Part shown: in pieces, positions 1-5,337 of the stretch
Numbering within the stretch: position 1 is the first letter of the stretch
Layout: each line of letters opens with the position of its first letter
From: a virus
Virus record (IMG/VR): IMGVR_UViG_3300042892_000324
Span: 1-20,859 of that record
Length of the DNA: 20,859 nucleotides
Direction: 5' to 3' (one strand)
Notes under the pieces: model-generated
Told to the model about the DNA's origin: nothing
The model's input: only the letters and a program-made list of their open reading frames with translations
Databases searched by the model: none
Program-made: the position numbers and the translations under genes

Positions 1-107
1 GCATCTTCTTCACGCTGTCGCACAATGTCGTAGGCCACATCGTCAGCATAGCCTTTTGCAGTCAACTCTGCCATCTGTGCTTCAAACTCTTCTTGACTGT
101 AAAACAT
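1..107 (-). CDS. Small acidic phage protein, N-terminal part only
   Basis: The reading frame opens at an ATG at 107-105 and runs off the left edge, so only 35 residues are visible. It starts MFYSQEEFEAQMAELTAKGY and looks helical and acidic. An AGGAG ribosome-binding site sits 7 nt before the ATG and a perfect consensus promoter lies at 141-169, which together fix the start. The leader is about 27 nt. I do not recognise the family. It is the last visible member of the minus-strand array of small genes. Confidence 0.75.
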   Translation of the reverse strand, partial: MFYSQEEFEAQMAELTAKGYADDVAYDIVRQREED

Positions 108-140
108 GGTGTGCTCCTGTTTGTTGCTGTCTATGTATGT

Positions 141-169
141 ATTATAACACCAAATCAATACCCTGTCAA
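141..169 (-). promoter_or_regulatory. Consensus sigma70 promoter for the gene starting at 107
   Basis: On the minus strand, TTGACA (169-164) is followed by a 17-bp spacer and TATAAT (146-141), matching the consensus in both boxes. Two G residues precede the -35 box, as at most promoters of this array. Confidence 0.92.
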
Positions 170-269
170 CCAGTCGGGATATAGGTGAACCCCGCGATGC
201 TTCACAGCAGGGCAGGGTTCGGGGGTTGCCTGGGACACTACCCCCAGGACTTCGGAGCGAACTCTCTAA
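170..269 (-). other. Intergenic RNA stems downstream of the HTH gene
   Basis: These 100 bases lie between the stop of the HTH gene and the next promoter and hold no gene. As minus-strand RNA they can form two hairpins. One is CCTGGG/CCCAGG around 230-255. The other is a 9-bp stem between 187-195 and 212-220, in which one pair is a U-G wobble only in minus-strand RNA. There is no clear U-tract, so a terminator role is possible but not shown. Confidence 0.4.
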
Positions 270-539
270 TTACGCAAGGCCGAGAGCCATAGCCTTGTAA
301 CCTGCGGCAATGATCTTGCGGCTTGGTTGACCCATAACATACTCGGTCACTTCAACACCGTTACCGGCTTTGCGGTTGTTTGCATACACTGCGAAACCGC
401 TTTGACGAATGCGGCTGACTTCAGCTGTGACATTCTTGATACCGAAACGCTTTGCAGCCTGTGCAGGAGTCAATGCCTCGCCTGCTTTCAATGCTGTGAA
501 TAGTTTCCCGGCTTTGGTTTCTGGATTAATCGTTTTCAT
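270..539 (-). CDS. HTH_39-like winged helix DNA-binding protein
   Basis: This 89-aa protein resembles small phage helix-turn-helix proteins (Pfam HTH_39 type). Residues 12-50 read as a winged-helix unit, with the helix pair LTPAQAAKRFGIKNVTAEVSRI followed by the turn RQSGFAVYANNRK. The C-terminal motif MGQPSRKIIAAGYKAMA is a recurrent ending in phage proteins of this class. The start is the ATG at 539, preceded by AAGGAAG. An upstream in-frame ATG at 608 lies inside the promoter and is rejected. It probably binds DNA; the target is unknown. Its leader carries a small hairpin (CTGC/GCAG, about 559-569) that could serve as an operator. The family call rests on motif recognition only. Confidence 0.8.
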   Translation of the reverse strand: MKTINPETKAGKLFTALKAGEALTPAQAAKRFGIKNVTAEVSRIRQSGFAVYANNRKAGNGVEVTEYVMGQPSRKIIAAGYKAMALGLA

Positions 540-579
540 TTTGTCTTCCTTGTTAGATACTGCTGTGCAGTTATTATCT

Positions 580-608
580 ATTATAGAGAAGACTGACTGG
601 TAAATCAA
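580..608 (-). promoter_or_regulatory. Near-consensus sigma70 promoter for the HTH gene
   Basis: TTGATT (608-603), a 17-bp spacer and TATAAT (585-580) on the minus strand. The TGA stop of the upstream gene (607-605) forms bases 2-4 of the -35 hexamer. Confidence 0.8.
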
Positions 609-823
609 GCACTAATTTTGCCAAATTCACGATCGACATAATGTCCGATCAGTTTACGCTGGATAAGGGTAATCAAATCACCGTGCTGATCCGAAACAAT
701 GAATCGAACAGGGCAACGACCCCAAGTACCGGACCTTTGGAACTCTGCAAACCATTTGCGGTGTTGCTTGTTCTCCGGATCGAATGCCGTCCAAGGACGA
801 CCAATATAATCTAATCTACTCAT
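605..823 (-). CDS. Conserved phage protein of unknown function
   Basis: A 72-aa protein starting MSRLDYIGRPWTAFDPENKQ. It is rich in aromatic and basic residues (WFAEFQRSGTWGRCPVRFIV, IQRKLIGHYVDREF). I have a sense of similar proteins in other large phages but know no function. The chosen start is the ATG at 823, preceded by the purine run AGAGAGAA. A longer version from 853 has no ribosome-binding site. No good promoter lies just upstream: TATAAC at 850-845 has no matching -35, so it may be read from the promoter at 1385-1413. Its TGA stop lies inside the -35 box of the next promoter. Confidence 0.75.
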   Translation of the reverse strand: MSRLDYIGRPWTAFDPENKQHRKWFAEFQRSGTWGRCPVRFIVSDQHGDLITLIQRKLIGHYVDREFGKISA

Positions 824-907
824 AGTGTTCTCTCTGAATACCCCGTTATACATGTTATCGAAGAGGACTTATTGACATTGCCTCTACGCACACTGCAGGG
901 GTTATTC

Positions 908-1327
908 TTAGTAAGGGGCGTCTTCCATGTCAGCCAGCTGGGCAATCACTTGGGCTTTGGTAGGAGTGGGTTTGGATTCTGCCTTCTTAGCAGCCACCTT
1001 GGCTTCGATAGCCTTCATAGTAGGCTTGGCCTTTGCAGCTTTGGCAACCTTAGCCTCTTTAGCAGGCACTTCGCTACGCTTGTCGATCTCAGCAGCCAGT
1101 GCAGCCAACACATCAGCATTGGTCTTGCCGTTGGTAGTGGCAAAGTCGATCTCCATGAGATAAGCAACAGCGTCCTCTTTGGTCATAGCGTGTTTCAGCT
1201 CGATGATATCAATATCGGTATGACCGTTCTTGATCAGCACCTTGGTACGCAGTGCGTCATTGGCAAAACGAACTTTGAATTGGCCATCTTGTTTAGAAAC
1301 GCCAGCATGGGTAAAAGATTTAGACAT
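908..1327 (-). CDS. Conserved phage protein with Lys/Ala-rich tail
   Basis: A 139-aa protein with two parts. Residues 1-75 (MSKSFTHAGVSKQDGQFKVR onward) form a compact domain I have seen in phage proteins without an assigned role. Residues about 85-125 are a low-complexity stretch rich in Lys and Ala (AKEAKVAKAAKAKPTMKAIE), resembling histone H1 tails and plausibly binding nucleic acid. The ATG at 1327 follows AAAGGAAA. An upstream ATG at 1378 is rejected because it sits at the predicted transcription start. The leader is unusually long (about 51 nt) and has a hairpin, ACAGC/GCTGT at 1360-1374, that could regulate the gene. Confidence 0.78.
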   Translation of the reverse strand: MSKSFTHAGVSKQDGQFKVRFANDALRTKVLIKNGHTDIDIIELKHAMTKEDAVAYLMEIDFATTNGKTNADVLAALAAEIDKRSEVPAKEAKVAKAAKAKPTMKAIEAKVAAKKAESKPTPTKAQVIAQLADMEDAPY

Positions 1328-1384
1328 AAAATTTCCTTTGTGTTTGTCTGTGTGTACGAACAGCACCGCGCTGTCCATGTATTA

Positions 1385-1413
1385 ATTATAACCTCTTTTG
1401 GAGGAACTGTCAA
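1385..1413 (-). promoter_or_regulatory. Consensus sigma70 promoter
   Basis: TTGACA (1413-1408), 17-bp spacer, TATAAT (1390-1385), minus strand. The upstream gene's TGA (1412-1410) lies within the -35 box. The spacer contains a small CCTC/GAGG hairpin. Confidence 0.92.
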
Positions 1414-1589
1414 CCAAAATATGGCGAATAGACTTCCTCCTCTTGTGGCGTATCAGCAACACTGTTGCCTTCAATCCAACCGTAGACAAGTTCCACGGGG
1501 CAATCCAATGTCAGTGCAATCATTCTGGCACTCATGCCATCGATGTACAGTTGCTCAATGTCGTATGCCAGTTCAGCGATCTTGCTCAT
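1410..1589 (-). CDS. Small helix-turn-helix-like protein
   Basis: A 59-aa gene read from the minus strand: ATG at 1589-1587, TGA at 1412-1410. The sequence starts MSKIAELAYDIEQLYIDGMS and continues ARMIALTLDCPVELVYGWIE. This matches a helix-turn-helix of the sigma-like or resolvase type (about residues 8-42), with the pattern LYIDG.SA..IA..L.CPVELVYGWIE. A strong GAGGAGG ribosome-binding site lies in the end of the upstream gene, and the start overlaps that gene's stop (ATGA), so translation is probably coupled. The Gly-stop ending overlaps the next promoter's -35 box. Probably a small DNA-binding regulator; the target is unknown. Confidence 0.78.
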   Translation of the reverse strand: MSKIAELAYDIEQLYIDGMSARMIALTLDCPVELVYGWIEGNSVADTPQEEEVYSPYFG

Positions 1590-1999
1590 TCCATTTCCTC
1601 CTCTTGCTTCTCTTGTTCAAATGCCAGTTCTAACGGAATCCAATTCTCTTGTGTGCCGTAGTGACGAACATACCACTGAGCCTTGCCTTTCCAGTTCATG
1701 CTGAGGATGTAGTCGTACTCCTCGCCGCTGACATTTTTGTAATAGTCCTCAATGTCTTTGTATTTCTCAATCGACAACTCTTCACCGCGTTGTGTGTAGG
1801 CACCCTGTTTAGTTTCCTCAACAGAGTCGCACAGGCTTGAGAAACCGCCCAAGTCAATCAAGTCACGCAGTTTGAACGGATCGCTGTAGTGCTTGAGCAA
1901 GAGCTGGCCGTTGTGTGCCAGGTAGCCGTCCCAGTGACAGTAGACTTGCTGTACTGTGCCATCTGCAAACTCAAGTGCGATAGTGCTTCGTGTACCCAT
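1586..1999 (-). CDS. Conserved phage protein, MGTRSTIA family
   Basis: A 137-aa protein opening MGTRSTIALEFADGTVQQVY, followed by CHWDGYLAHNGQLLLKHYSD. This N-terminal signature (GTRSTI, GTV, YCHWDGY, HY) recurs in tailed-phage genomes with no known function. The C-terminus is acidic (EQEKQEEEME). The ATG at 1999 is preceded by GGAG at good spacing and by a perfect promoter, with a leader of about 25 nt. Its stop overlaps the start of the small HTH-like gene by four bases, making a two-gene unit. Confidence 0.82.
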   Translation of the reverse strand: MGTRSTIALEFADGTVQQVYCHWDGYLAHNGQLLLKHYSDPFKLRDLIDLGGFSSLCDSVEETKQGAYTQRGEELSIEKYKDIEDYYKNVSGEEYDYILSMNWKGKAQWYVRHYGTQENWIPLELAFEQEKQEEEME

Positions 2000-2030
2000 T
2001 GTGTGCTCCAGTGTGTTTGTGTAAGTGTTA

Positions 2031-2059
2031 ATTATAGCAAGGTTTTACCAAACTGTCAA
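2031..2059 (-). promoter_or_regulatory. Consensus sigma70 promoter
   Basis: TTGACA (2059-2054), 17-bp spacer, TATAAT (2036-2031), minus strand. The spacer carries the recurrent word GGTAAAACC. The -35 box is one arm of a 13-bp inverted repeat. Confidence 0.92.
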
Positions 2060-2110
2060 CCCCTGCGAAGTACCCAGGCGTGTTGCAGGGTCTAATGGCA
2101 GGGGTTGACA
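2054..2110 (-). terminator. Long hairpin after the acidic gene, sharing its arm with a -35 box
   Basis: Bases 2054-2066 (TGTCAACCCCTGC) and 2098-2110 (GCAGGGGTTGACA) are perfect 13-bp inverted copies. The hairpin starts 2 nt after the stop of the gene at 2113-2379, where a terminator is expected. There is no U-run after the stem, so termination strength is uncertain. One arm is the -35 element of the next promoter. Confidence 0.55.
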
Positions 2111-2112
2111 TT

Positions 2113-2379
2113 TCAGCAATCAGGGTCAAAGCTTTCCCACTCTTGCGCTTCGTCGGGCTGTCCGTCACGCTGTTCCTGCTCGTACTCCTCTTGCAGCTCC
2201 TCGCTCAGCGACATGAAGTCTTCGCAAGTGCTAAACAGCTCTTCAAACGCACGGCGCTCAGTGCGGCTCAGCTCACGCAGGAACTGCGGGCCTTCCTCGT
2301 TCATTGCAGTAACGATCTGACGCATGGCCAGCAGGGTGTTCTCATTCATACAGTAACTCATGTTTGGGTAGCTTGACAT
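2113..2379 (-). CDS. Acidic conserved phage protein
   Basis: An 88-aa protein starting MSSYPNMSYCMNENTLLAMR. Residues about 30-65 look like helices (FLRELSRTERRAFEELFSTC), and the last third is strongly acidic (EELQEEYEQEQRDGQPDEAQ). Similar short proteins occur in other phages; the function is unknown. The start at 2379 follows AAAGGAAA and a perfect promoter. A longer frame from 2439 would begin inside the promoter and is rejected. The negative charge would fit a DNA mimic or an inhibitor of a host protein, but that is speculation. Confidence 0.78.
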   Translation of the reverse strand: MSSYPNMSYCMNENTLLAMRQIVTAMNEEGPQFLRELSRTERRAFEELFSTCEDFMSLSEELQEEYEQEQRDGQPDEAQEWESFDPDC

Positions 2380-2410
2380 TCTGTTTCCTTTAGTGTGTTG
2401 CGATGTATGT

Positions 2411-2439
2411 ATTATAACAAGGTTTTGCCAACTTGTCAA
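2411..2439 (-). promoter_or_regulatory. Consensus sigma70 promoter
   Basis: TTGACA (2439-2434), 17-bp spacer, TATAAT (2416-2411), minus strand. The upstream gene's TGA stop (2438-2436) lies within the -35 hexamer. Confidence 0.92.
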
Positions 2440-2675
2440 CCCATTGTTGCAGAAACCCTATCCGCTGTAGGGTCATATCGCAGGAACATTTTGGCACTGT
2501 CACTGCCGCCTTTGACCTCGTGGACAATGTGATAGCAGAACTCGCTGCCGTTAGTCATGCCTAGGAACTTGACCCCTGTGATAGCATAGCCGCTGATCTT
2601 GTTCTCAACGGCAATGGCTTTCATATGCTCGACTGGGATGTCGATCATGTAGCGAACGTTGGCTGCTGTAATCAT
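2436..2675 (-). CDS. Small protein of unknown function
   Basis: A 79-aa protein starting MITAANVRYMIDIPVEHMKA; I do not recognise the family. It appears to be a single alpha/beta domain with central strands (GYAITGVKFLGMTNGSEFCYHIVHEV) and no membrane segment. An AGGAG site precedes the ATG. The start overlaps the upstream stop (ATGA), so it is cotranscribed and probably translationally coupled to the gene at 2672-2866. It ends in Gly-stop inside the next -35 box. Confidence 0.72.
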   Translation of the reverse strand: MITAANVRYMIDIPVEHMKAIAVENKISGYAITGVKFLGMTNGSEFCYHIVHEVKGGSDSAKMFLRYDPTADRVSATMG

Positions 2676-2866
2676 GCCTGCTCCTTTGCCGACATGTCAT
2701 CAAACTCAATAAAGGTGCAAATGTCGTCAGCAATACTTTGTATTGCAATATGGGTTTCCCAAGTTACATCGCTGTCCCCTAGTGCCTGTTGCACTAGTGC
2801 GTCTGCTTCGTTAAGCATGTCTACTGCTTTGTTGAGTAAAGCACTCTTTTCTGCGTTTGACAACAT
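2672..2866 (-). CDS. Small acidic helical protein
   Basis: A 64-aa protein starting MLSNAEKSALLNKAVDMLNE, predicted to be almost entirely helical and acidic (DDICTFIEFDDMSAKEQA). I recognise no family. An AGGAG site precedes the ATG at 2866 and a perfect promoter precedes that, with a leader of about 19 nt. It is the first gene of a two-gene unit with the gene ending at 2436. Confidence 0.72.
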   Translation of the reverse strand: MLSNAEKSALLNKAVDMLNEADALVQQALGDSDVTWETHIAIQSIADDICTFIEFDDMSAKEQA

Positions 2867-2891
2867 GTCTGCTCCTGTTTAGTGTAAGTGT

Positions 2892-2920
2892 ATTATAACG
2901 CAAAAAGGCACTGCTGTCAA
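2892..2920 (-). promoter_or_regulatory. Consensus sigma70 promoter
   Basis: TTGACA (2920-2915), 17-bp spacer, TATAAT (2897-2892), minus strand. The spacer contains the U-tract of the overlapping terminator. Confidence 0.92.
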
Positions 2921-2935
2921 CTGCACAGCAATGCC
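2901..2935 (-). terminator. Intrinsic terminator overlapping the next promoter
   Basis: As minus-strand RNA, 2935-2925 pairs with 2917-2907 (GGCAUUGCUGU with ACAGCAGUGCC), an 11-bp stem. One pair is U-G, which works only in minus-strand RNA. Five U residues follow directly. It ends the gene at 2944-3294. The TTGACA of the next promoter spans the loop and 3' arm, and the U-tract lies in that promoter's spacer. Confidence 0.8.
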
Positions 2936-2943
2936 CTTCCACT

Positions 2944-3294
2944 TTACTCAGTCATTAGTGCAAATGCGTTAAACTTAGCTTCCCACAGTTGCAGGAACTT
3001 ACCCTCTACGTCTAGCGACACATAGTTGTCCCCTTGCATACCCTGCTCGCTATACTCCACAGCACACAGGCCCTGTGCTACGAGAAACTCGTTAAGCTCT
3101 CGCTTAAACTGTTTGTCTGTATAAATGAGACCCATTGTGTTTACGTCCCACGTGTCTGTGTTAAAGTAAACGCACAACTCGCCGAAGCTCTTTTCGTCGT
3201 TAATGTAATTAATACGCAGGTCAACAATCTCTACTGCCTTAGCAGTGCGGCTCCAATAGCCCAGACCGTTTGTGTTAAATGTAACTGCTTGCAT
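2944..3294 (-). CDS. Protein of unknown function, 116 aa
   Basis: Starts MQAVTFNTNGLGYWSRTAKA. The pattern of alternating strands (VEIVDLRINYINDE, ELCVYFNTDTW, YVSLDVEGKFLQLW) suggests a small alpha/beta domain. I do not recognise the family. The ATG at 3294 follows AAAGGA and a perfect promoter. The longer frame from 3357 starts upstream of the promoter and cannot be on its transcript. It stands alone in its unit, with its own promoter and an intrinsic terminator behind it. Confidence 0.75.
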   Translation of the reverse strand: MQAVTFNTNGLGYWSRTAKAVEIVDLRINYINDEKSFGELCVYFNTDTWDVNTMGLIYTDKQFKRELNEFLVAQGLCAVEYSEQGMQGDNYVSLDVEGKFLQLWEAKFNAFALMTE

Positions 3295-3324
3295 GTTGCT
3301 TCCTTTGCTGTTTAGTGTAAGTGT

Positions 3325-3353
3325 ATTATAACGCAAAAACAGCACAGTGTCAA
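3325..3353 (-). promoter_or_regulatory. Consensus sigma70 promoter
   Basis: TTGACA (3353-3348), 17-bp spacer, TATAAT (3330-3325), minus strand. The -35 box lies exactly in the loop of a terminator hairpin. Confidence 0.92.
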
Positions 3354-3371
3354 CCAAAGACCCTGTGCTGT
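3335..3371 (-). terminator. Intrinsic terminator with the next -35 box in its loop
   Basis: ACAGCACAG (3339-3347) and CTGTGCTGT (3363-3371) form a perfect 9-bp stem with a 15-nt loop. In minus-strand RNA a run of U residues follows. It ends the gene at 3378-3554, 6 nt after the stop. Confidence 0.8.
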
Positions 3372-3377
3372 GTAGTG

Positions 3378-3554
3378 TTATAAAATAAACACTGCTACAG
3401 TGTCTCCTGCTTGCTTAATGCTTTGTGTTGCGTGTGCGAGCATAGTTTTATATTTGTACATGCTTGCTTTATTTTTTTGTGCTACTGCTAGCGGCACAAA
3501 TTTTCCTGCAATTAGATAAGTGTTATTGCGTTGCAGTGTGTACATTTTTAACAT
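3378..3554 (-). CDS. Small basic protein of unknown function
   Basis: A 58-aa protein starting MLKMYTLQRNNTYLIAGKFV and rich in Lys and Tyr (AQKNKASMYKYKTMLAHATQ). It is basic, unlike its acidic neighbours, and uses more A/T codons. The start at 3554 is set by AGGA 6 nt upstream and by the promoter at 3585-3613; the earlier ATGs at 3578 and 3617 do not fit the promoter. No family recognised. Confidence 0.65.
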   Translation of the reverse strand: MLKMYTLQRNNTYLIAGKFVPLAVAQKNKASMYKYKTMLAHATQSIKQAGDTVAVFIL

Positions 3555-3584
3555 TTTGGTTCCTGTTTGTTTTAACATGTGTGT

Positions 3585-3613
3585 ATTATAACACTGTTTT
3601 GTAAAACGAGCAA
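3585..3613 (-). promoter_or_regulatory. Sigma70 promoter with degenerate -35 box
   Basis: TTGCTC (3613-3608), 17-bp spacer, TATAAT (3590-3585), minus strand. The GGTTG preceding and opening the -35 box is kept, but the last three bases have drifted, so this promoter should be weaker than its siblings. Confidence 0.7.
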
Positions 3614-3617
3614 CCAA

Positions 3618-3631
3618 AGCCCCTAAGGGCT
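3618..3631 (-). terminator. Short terminator-like hairpin
   Basis: AGCCC/GGGCT with a 4-nt loop, just after the gene ending at 3638. In minus-strand RNA a U-rich stretch follows, containing the degenerate -35 box. Confidence 0.55.
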
Positions 3632-3637
3632 GTAGGG

Positions 3638-4189
3638 TTATTCTTGATCCTCTTCAGCGTTCTCTGCTTCCCACTCAGCCATGTTCTCACTGATAGCAAA
3701 GTAATCGTCCAGCTCCTCACCGATCATGTCACGCACAGTCTCAGAGGTCTGCCCACCGTACTCAACACAGTAGTCACTACCGTTGTCCCACTTGCCTACG
3801 AACTGCATGCCAGGCTCGTAGTAGAAGGCCACTAGATCAAAGCCCAAGTCCATCAACTGCTCATATGCACGGATGGGTGGTGCCCACGCTGAGTCAAAGC
3901 CCGCTGTGACAGTGTTAGCATCCTCGATCTCTACATTGCTAGACTCTACATCCCACTTGGTGCCCCAGTTGGCCACATTGAAGTCATACCAAGAACTGTA
4001 TCCGTACTTGTCGCGGTTGGCCTTTTCAGCATCATTAGTGCCCATCTGAGCCACAGTCTCTAACAGTTCGGCAGGGCAAGGGATGAACTCCTGCAGGAAC
4101 TTACCTTCCTGGAAAGCCTTAGCGGCTCGTTGGATCATTGCAGGGTCTTCGTGACGCAGGGTAATACCGTTAGCACACCAATTAGGCAT
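3638..4189 (-). CDS. Api92/YubB-like (DUF1281) protein
   Basis: A 183-aa protein. The opening MPNWCANGITLRHED, the central WYDFNVANWGTKWDV (about 67-81), SAWAPPIRAYEQL (about 99-111) and the GFDLVAFYYEPGMQFVGKW stretch match the DUF1281 or Api92-like family, which has a ferredoxin-like fold and occurs in phages and conjugative plasmids. The molecular role of the family is not established to my knowledge. The C-terminus is very acidic (EWEAENAEEDQE). The start at 4189 follows GGAG inside the upstream gene, with one base between that gene's stop and this ATG, so the two form an operon. Confidence 0.85.
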   Translation of the reverse strand: MPNWCANGITLRHEDPAMIQRAAKAFQEGKFLQEFIPCPAELLETVAQMGTNDAEKANRDKYGYSSWYDFNVANWGTKWDVESSNVEIEDANTVTAGFDSAWAPPIRAYEQLMDLGFDLVAFYYEPGMQFVGKWDNGSDYCVEYGGQTSETVRDMIGEELDDYFAISENMAEWEAENAEEDQE

Positions 4190-4190
4190 C

Positions 4191-4457
4191 TTAGATCTCC
4201 ATTTCGTATTCGTAGAACTTAACTTTAGGGTCCAATGCCTTCAACTGCTTTGCCGCAGTCATCAGTTCCTTGTAGCGACGATTGACTTCTGTGCGGCTCA
4301 GTTCGCCATCACAGGTCAAGTTCTCCGGACTCAATGCGGCATCGATCATGTCTGCGATACGCTGGCGACCCTTGGCGCTCTGGATCTCGTATTGCTCGCC
4401 TTTGAAGAAACTGTTCCAGTGATTCTTCTGCTCGATAAACTTCTCTAGTGCTTTCAT
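4191..4457 (-). CDS. Charged helical protein of unknown function
   Basis: An 88-aa protein starting MKALEKFIEQKNHWNSFFKG. It is predicted mostly helical and mixed-charge (NRRYKELMTAAKQLKALDPK) and ends KVKFYEYEMEI. No family recognised. The start is fixed by GGAG and the perfect promoter at 4484-4512. It is the first gene of the unit with the DUF1281 gene. Confidence 0.75.
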   Translation of the reverse strand: MKALEKFIEQKNHWNSFFKGEQYEIQSAKGRQRIADMIDAALSPENLTCDGELSRTEVNRRYKELMTAAKQLKALDPKVKFYEYEMEI

Positions 4458-4483
4458 CTTTGCTCCTTAGTGTGTAAGTGTGT

Positions 4484-4512
4484 ATTATAGCAAGAAAACA
4501 GGGGATTGTCAA
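4484..4512 (-). promoter_or_regulatory. Consensus sigma70 promoter
   Basis: TTGACA (4512-4507), 17-bp spacer, TATAAT (4489-4484), minus strand. The leader contains the shared word ACTTACACACTAAGGAGC. Confidence 0.92.
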
Positions 4513-4693
4513 CTACCCGTTAGTCCGTCTCTAACGTTCGGTGTGCCAAACATTACGCCCTAGTTCCCCGTCAGCAACTCGTGTAAACTTTCGTTTACAA
4601 CTGCCTTCATGCCCCACAGCAACCTGTCCCCGTCGGAACTCTTCGCTTGCTGTGGGCCCTAACGGACTAGGTAACCCTGTTTATTTCTTACTA
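4513..4693 (-). ncRNA. Candidate structured noncoding RNA, about 180 nt
   Basis: A perfect promoter (4700-4728) fires into this stretch, which has no convincing reading frame. As minus-strand RNA it forms a 10-bp stem (4613-4622 with 4647-4656), a 7-bp stem capped by a GAAA tetraloop (4582-4588 with 4593-4599), and a 6-bp stem near the 3' end (4518-4523 with 4531-4536). The GNRA loop exists only on this strand. The 3' stem can instead pair with 4659-4665 near the 5' end. A related block is present twice (about 4563-4579 and 4626-4641). It is not a tRNA or tmRNA by eye: no T-arm and no CCA. The 3' end is inferred from the next promoter; the function is unknown. Confidence 0.68.
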
Positions 4694-4699
4694 TGCCTT

Positions 4700-4728
4700 A
4701 TTATAGCAAGGTTTTACCAACTTGTCAA
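4700..4728 (-). promoter_or_regulatory. Consensus sigma70 promoter with no gene behind it
   Basis: TTGACA (4728-4723), 17-bp spacer, TATAAT (4705-4700), minus strand. The TGA stop of the upstream membrane-protein gene (4727-4725) lies within the -35 box. It drives the candidate RNA at 4513-4693. Confidence 0.92.
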
Positions 4729-4955
4729 CCAAATGCTTTGTATAACCCTACAATGCCTATGGCTAATGATACAACGTTGACTACAGCCTGTGGCTTATTT
4801 GCCACACGGATAGCCCATGCCAAGAACGCTACAGTGCCCACAGCGAATGCGATAATGTTATAAGGATAGACACTGGGACCTATTGCGTTGAGTACGTGCC
4901 CGGCAATGATCGCCACGGCACCTACCCATTGCAGTACTTCATTCTTATTAAACAT
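4725..4955 (-). CDS. Small inner-membrane protein
   Basis: A 76-aa protein with three hydrophobic stretches: about residues 6-22 (VLQWVGAVAIIAGHVLNAIG), 27-46 (YPYNIIAFAVGTVAFLAWAI) and 55-74 (AVVNVVSLAIGIVGLYKAFG). A basic residue cluster (RVANKP) lies between the second and third. The layout resembles small phage membrane proteins and half-size transporter-like folds (YgjV/PnuC-like), but no function can be claimed. The start at 4955 follows AGGTG and overlaps the upstream gene by 8 nt. A longer start at 4973 lacks a site. It ends Phe-Gly-stop in the next -35 box. Confidence 0.78.
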   Translation of the reverse strand: MFNKNEVLQWVGAVAIIAGHVLNAIGPSVYPYNIIAFAVGTVAFLAWAIRVANKPQAVVNVVSLAIGIVGLYKAFG

Positions 4956-5328
4956 TAACACCTTCACGATCAACCATGTCGCTCAACTCAGCGAATTTTT
5001 GTTTGTACTTGTAGACTTCGCGTTTGGCCTCATGCAGTGCTTCGCCGATGCAGTCCTCTGCGGTGCCGTCTGTCAGTACTTCGCGAGCGTCCTTGTACAG
5101 GCACCCTCCCAGGTAGTGCGAACCCATCTCAAGCCCCTCTACCATTACACGTACACGCAACATGAACCAGTCCAAGTTGCCATTGTCGATGTCTTTACAC
5201 ATCTTGCTAACTTCTTCTTCACTATCAAAGTCAAAGCAATCACGTGGGTTCAGGTCTTCGTAGCTCTTGTCTACGATAACAGTAAAGCCATCGCGCTCGT
5301 AAGTTGCCAGTTCATCGTAGTATCGCAT
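4948..5328 (-). CDS. Acidic protein of unknown function, 126 aa
   Basis: Starts MRYYDELATYERDGFTVIVD. The N-terminal half looks alpha/beta (DGFTVIVDKSYEDLNPRDCF, LDWFMLRVRVMVEGLEMGSH) and the C-terminal part is a charged helix (ALHEAKREVYKYKQKFAELS). I do not recognise the family. An AAAGG site lies 5 nt before the ATG and the upstream gene ends 9 nt away. It is the middle gene of a three-gene unit driven from 5609-5637. Confidence 0.75.
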   Translation of the reverse strand: MRYYDELATYERDGFTVIVDKSYEDLNPRDCFDFDSEEEVSKMCKDIDNGNLDWFMLRVRVMVEGLEMGSHYLGGCLYKDAREVLTDGTAEDCIGEALHEAKREVYKYKQKFAELSDMVDREGVNV

Positions 5329-5337
5329 AGTTGCCTT

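Noticed and set aside
181-269. A tRNA or other known RNA
   Set aside because: G/C-rich with small hairpins, but no cloverleaf, anticodon arm or CCA end can be drawn.
872-900. TTGACA on the plus strand at 872-877
   Set aside because: No -10-like sequence follows at 16-18 bp, and no plus-strand gene is supported downstream.
872-1633. A 253-codon plus-strand frame
   Set aside because: It lies antisense to three supported minus-strand genes with good starts and promoters; its protein is Cys/His/Phe-rich low-quality sequence typical of a shadow.
2944-3357. Longer N-terminal versions of genes, for example starts at 3357, 2439, 5637 and 7240
   Set aside because: These starts lie inside or upstream of the gene's own consensus promoter, so they would not be on the transcript. 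The shorter starts have ribosome-binding sites, except the leaderless one at 7213.
4560-4610. A 16-codon minus-strand frame inside the candidate RNA, starting MKAVVNESLHEL
   Set aside because: Too short to support and with only a weak G-rich stretch before it. A tag-like peptide raised the idea of tmRNA, but there is no tRNA-like domain, T-arm or CCA end.
4541-4780. A 79-codon plus-strand frame over the candidate RNA
   Set aside because: No promoter or ribosome-binding site on that strand, and it crosses the perfect minus-strand promoter at 4700-4728.
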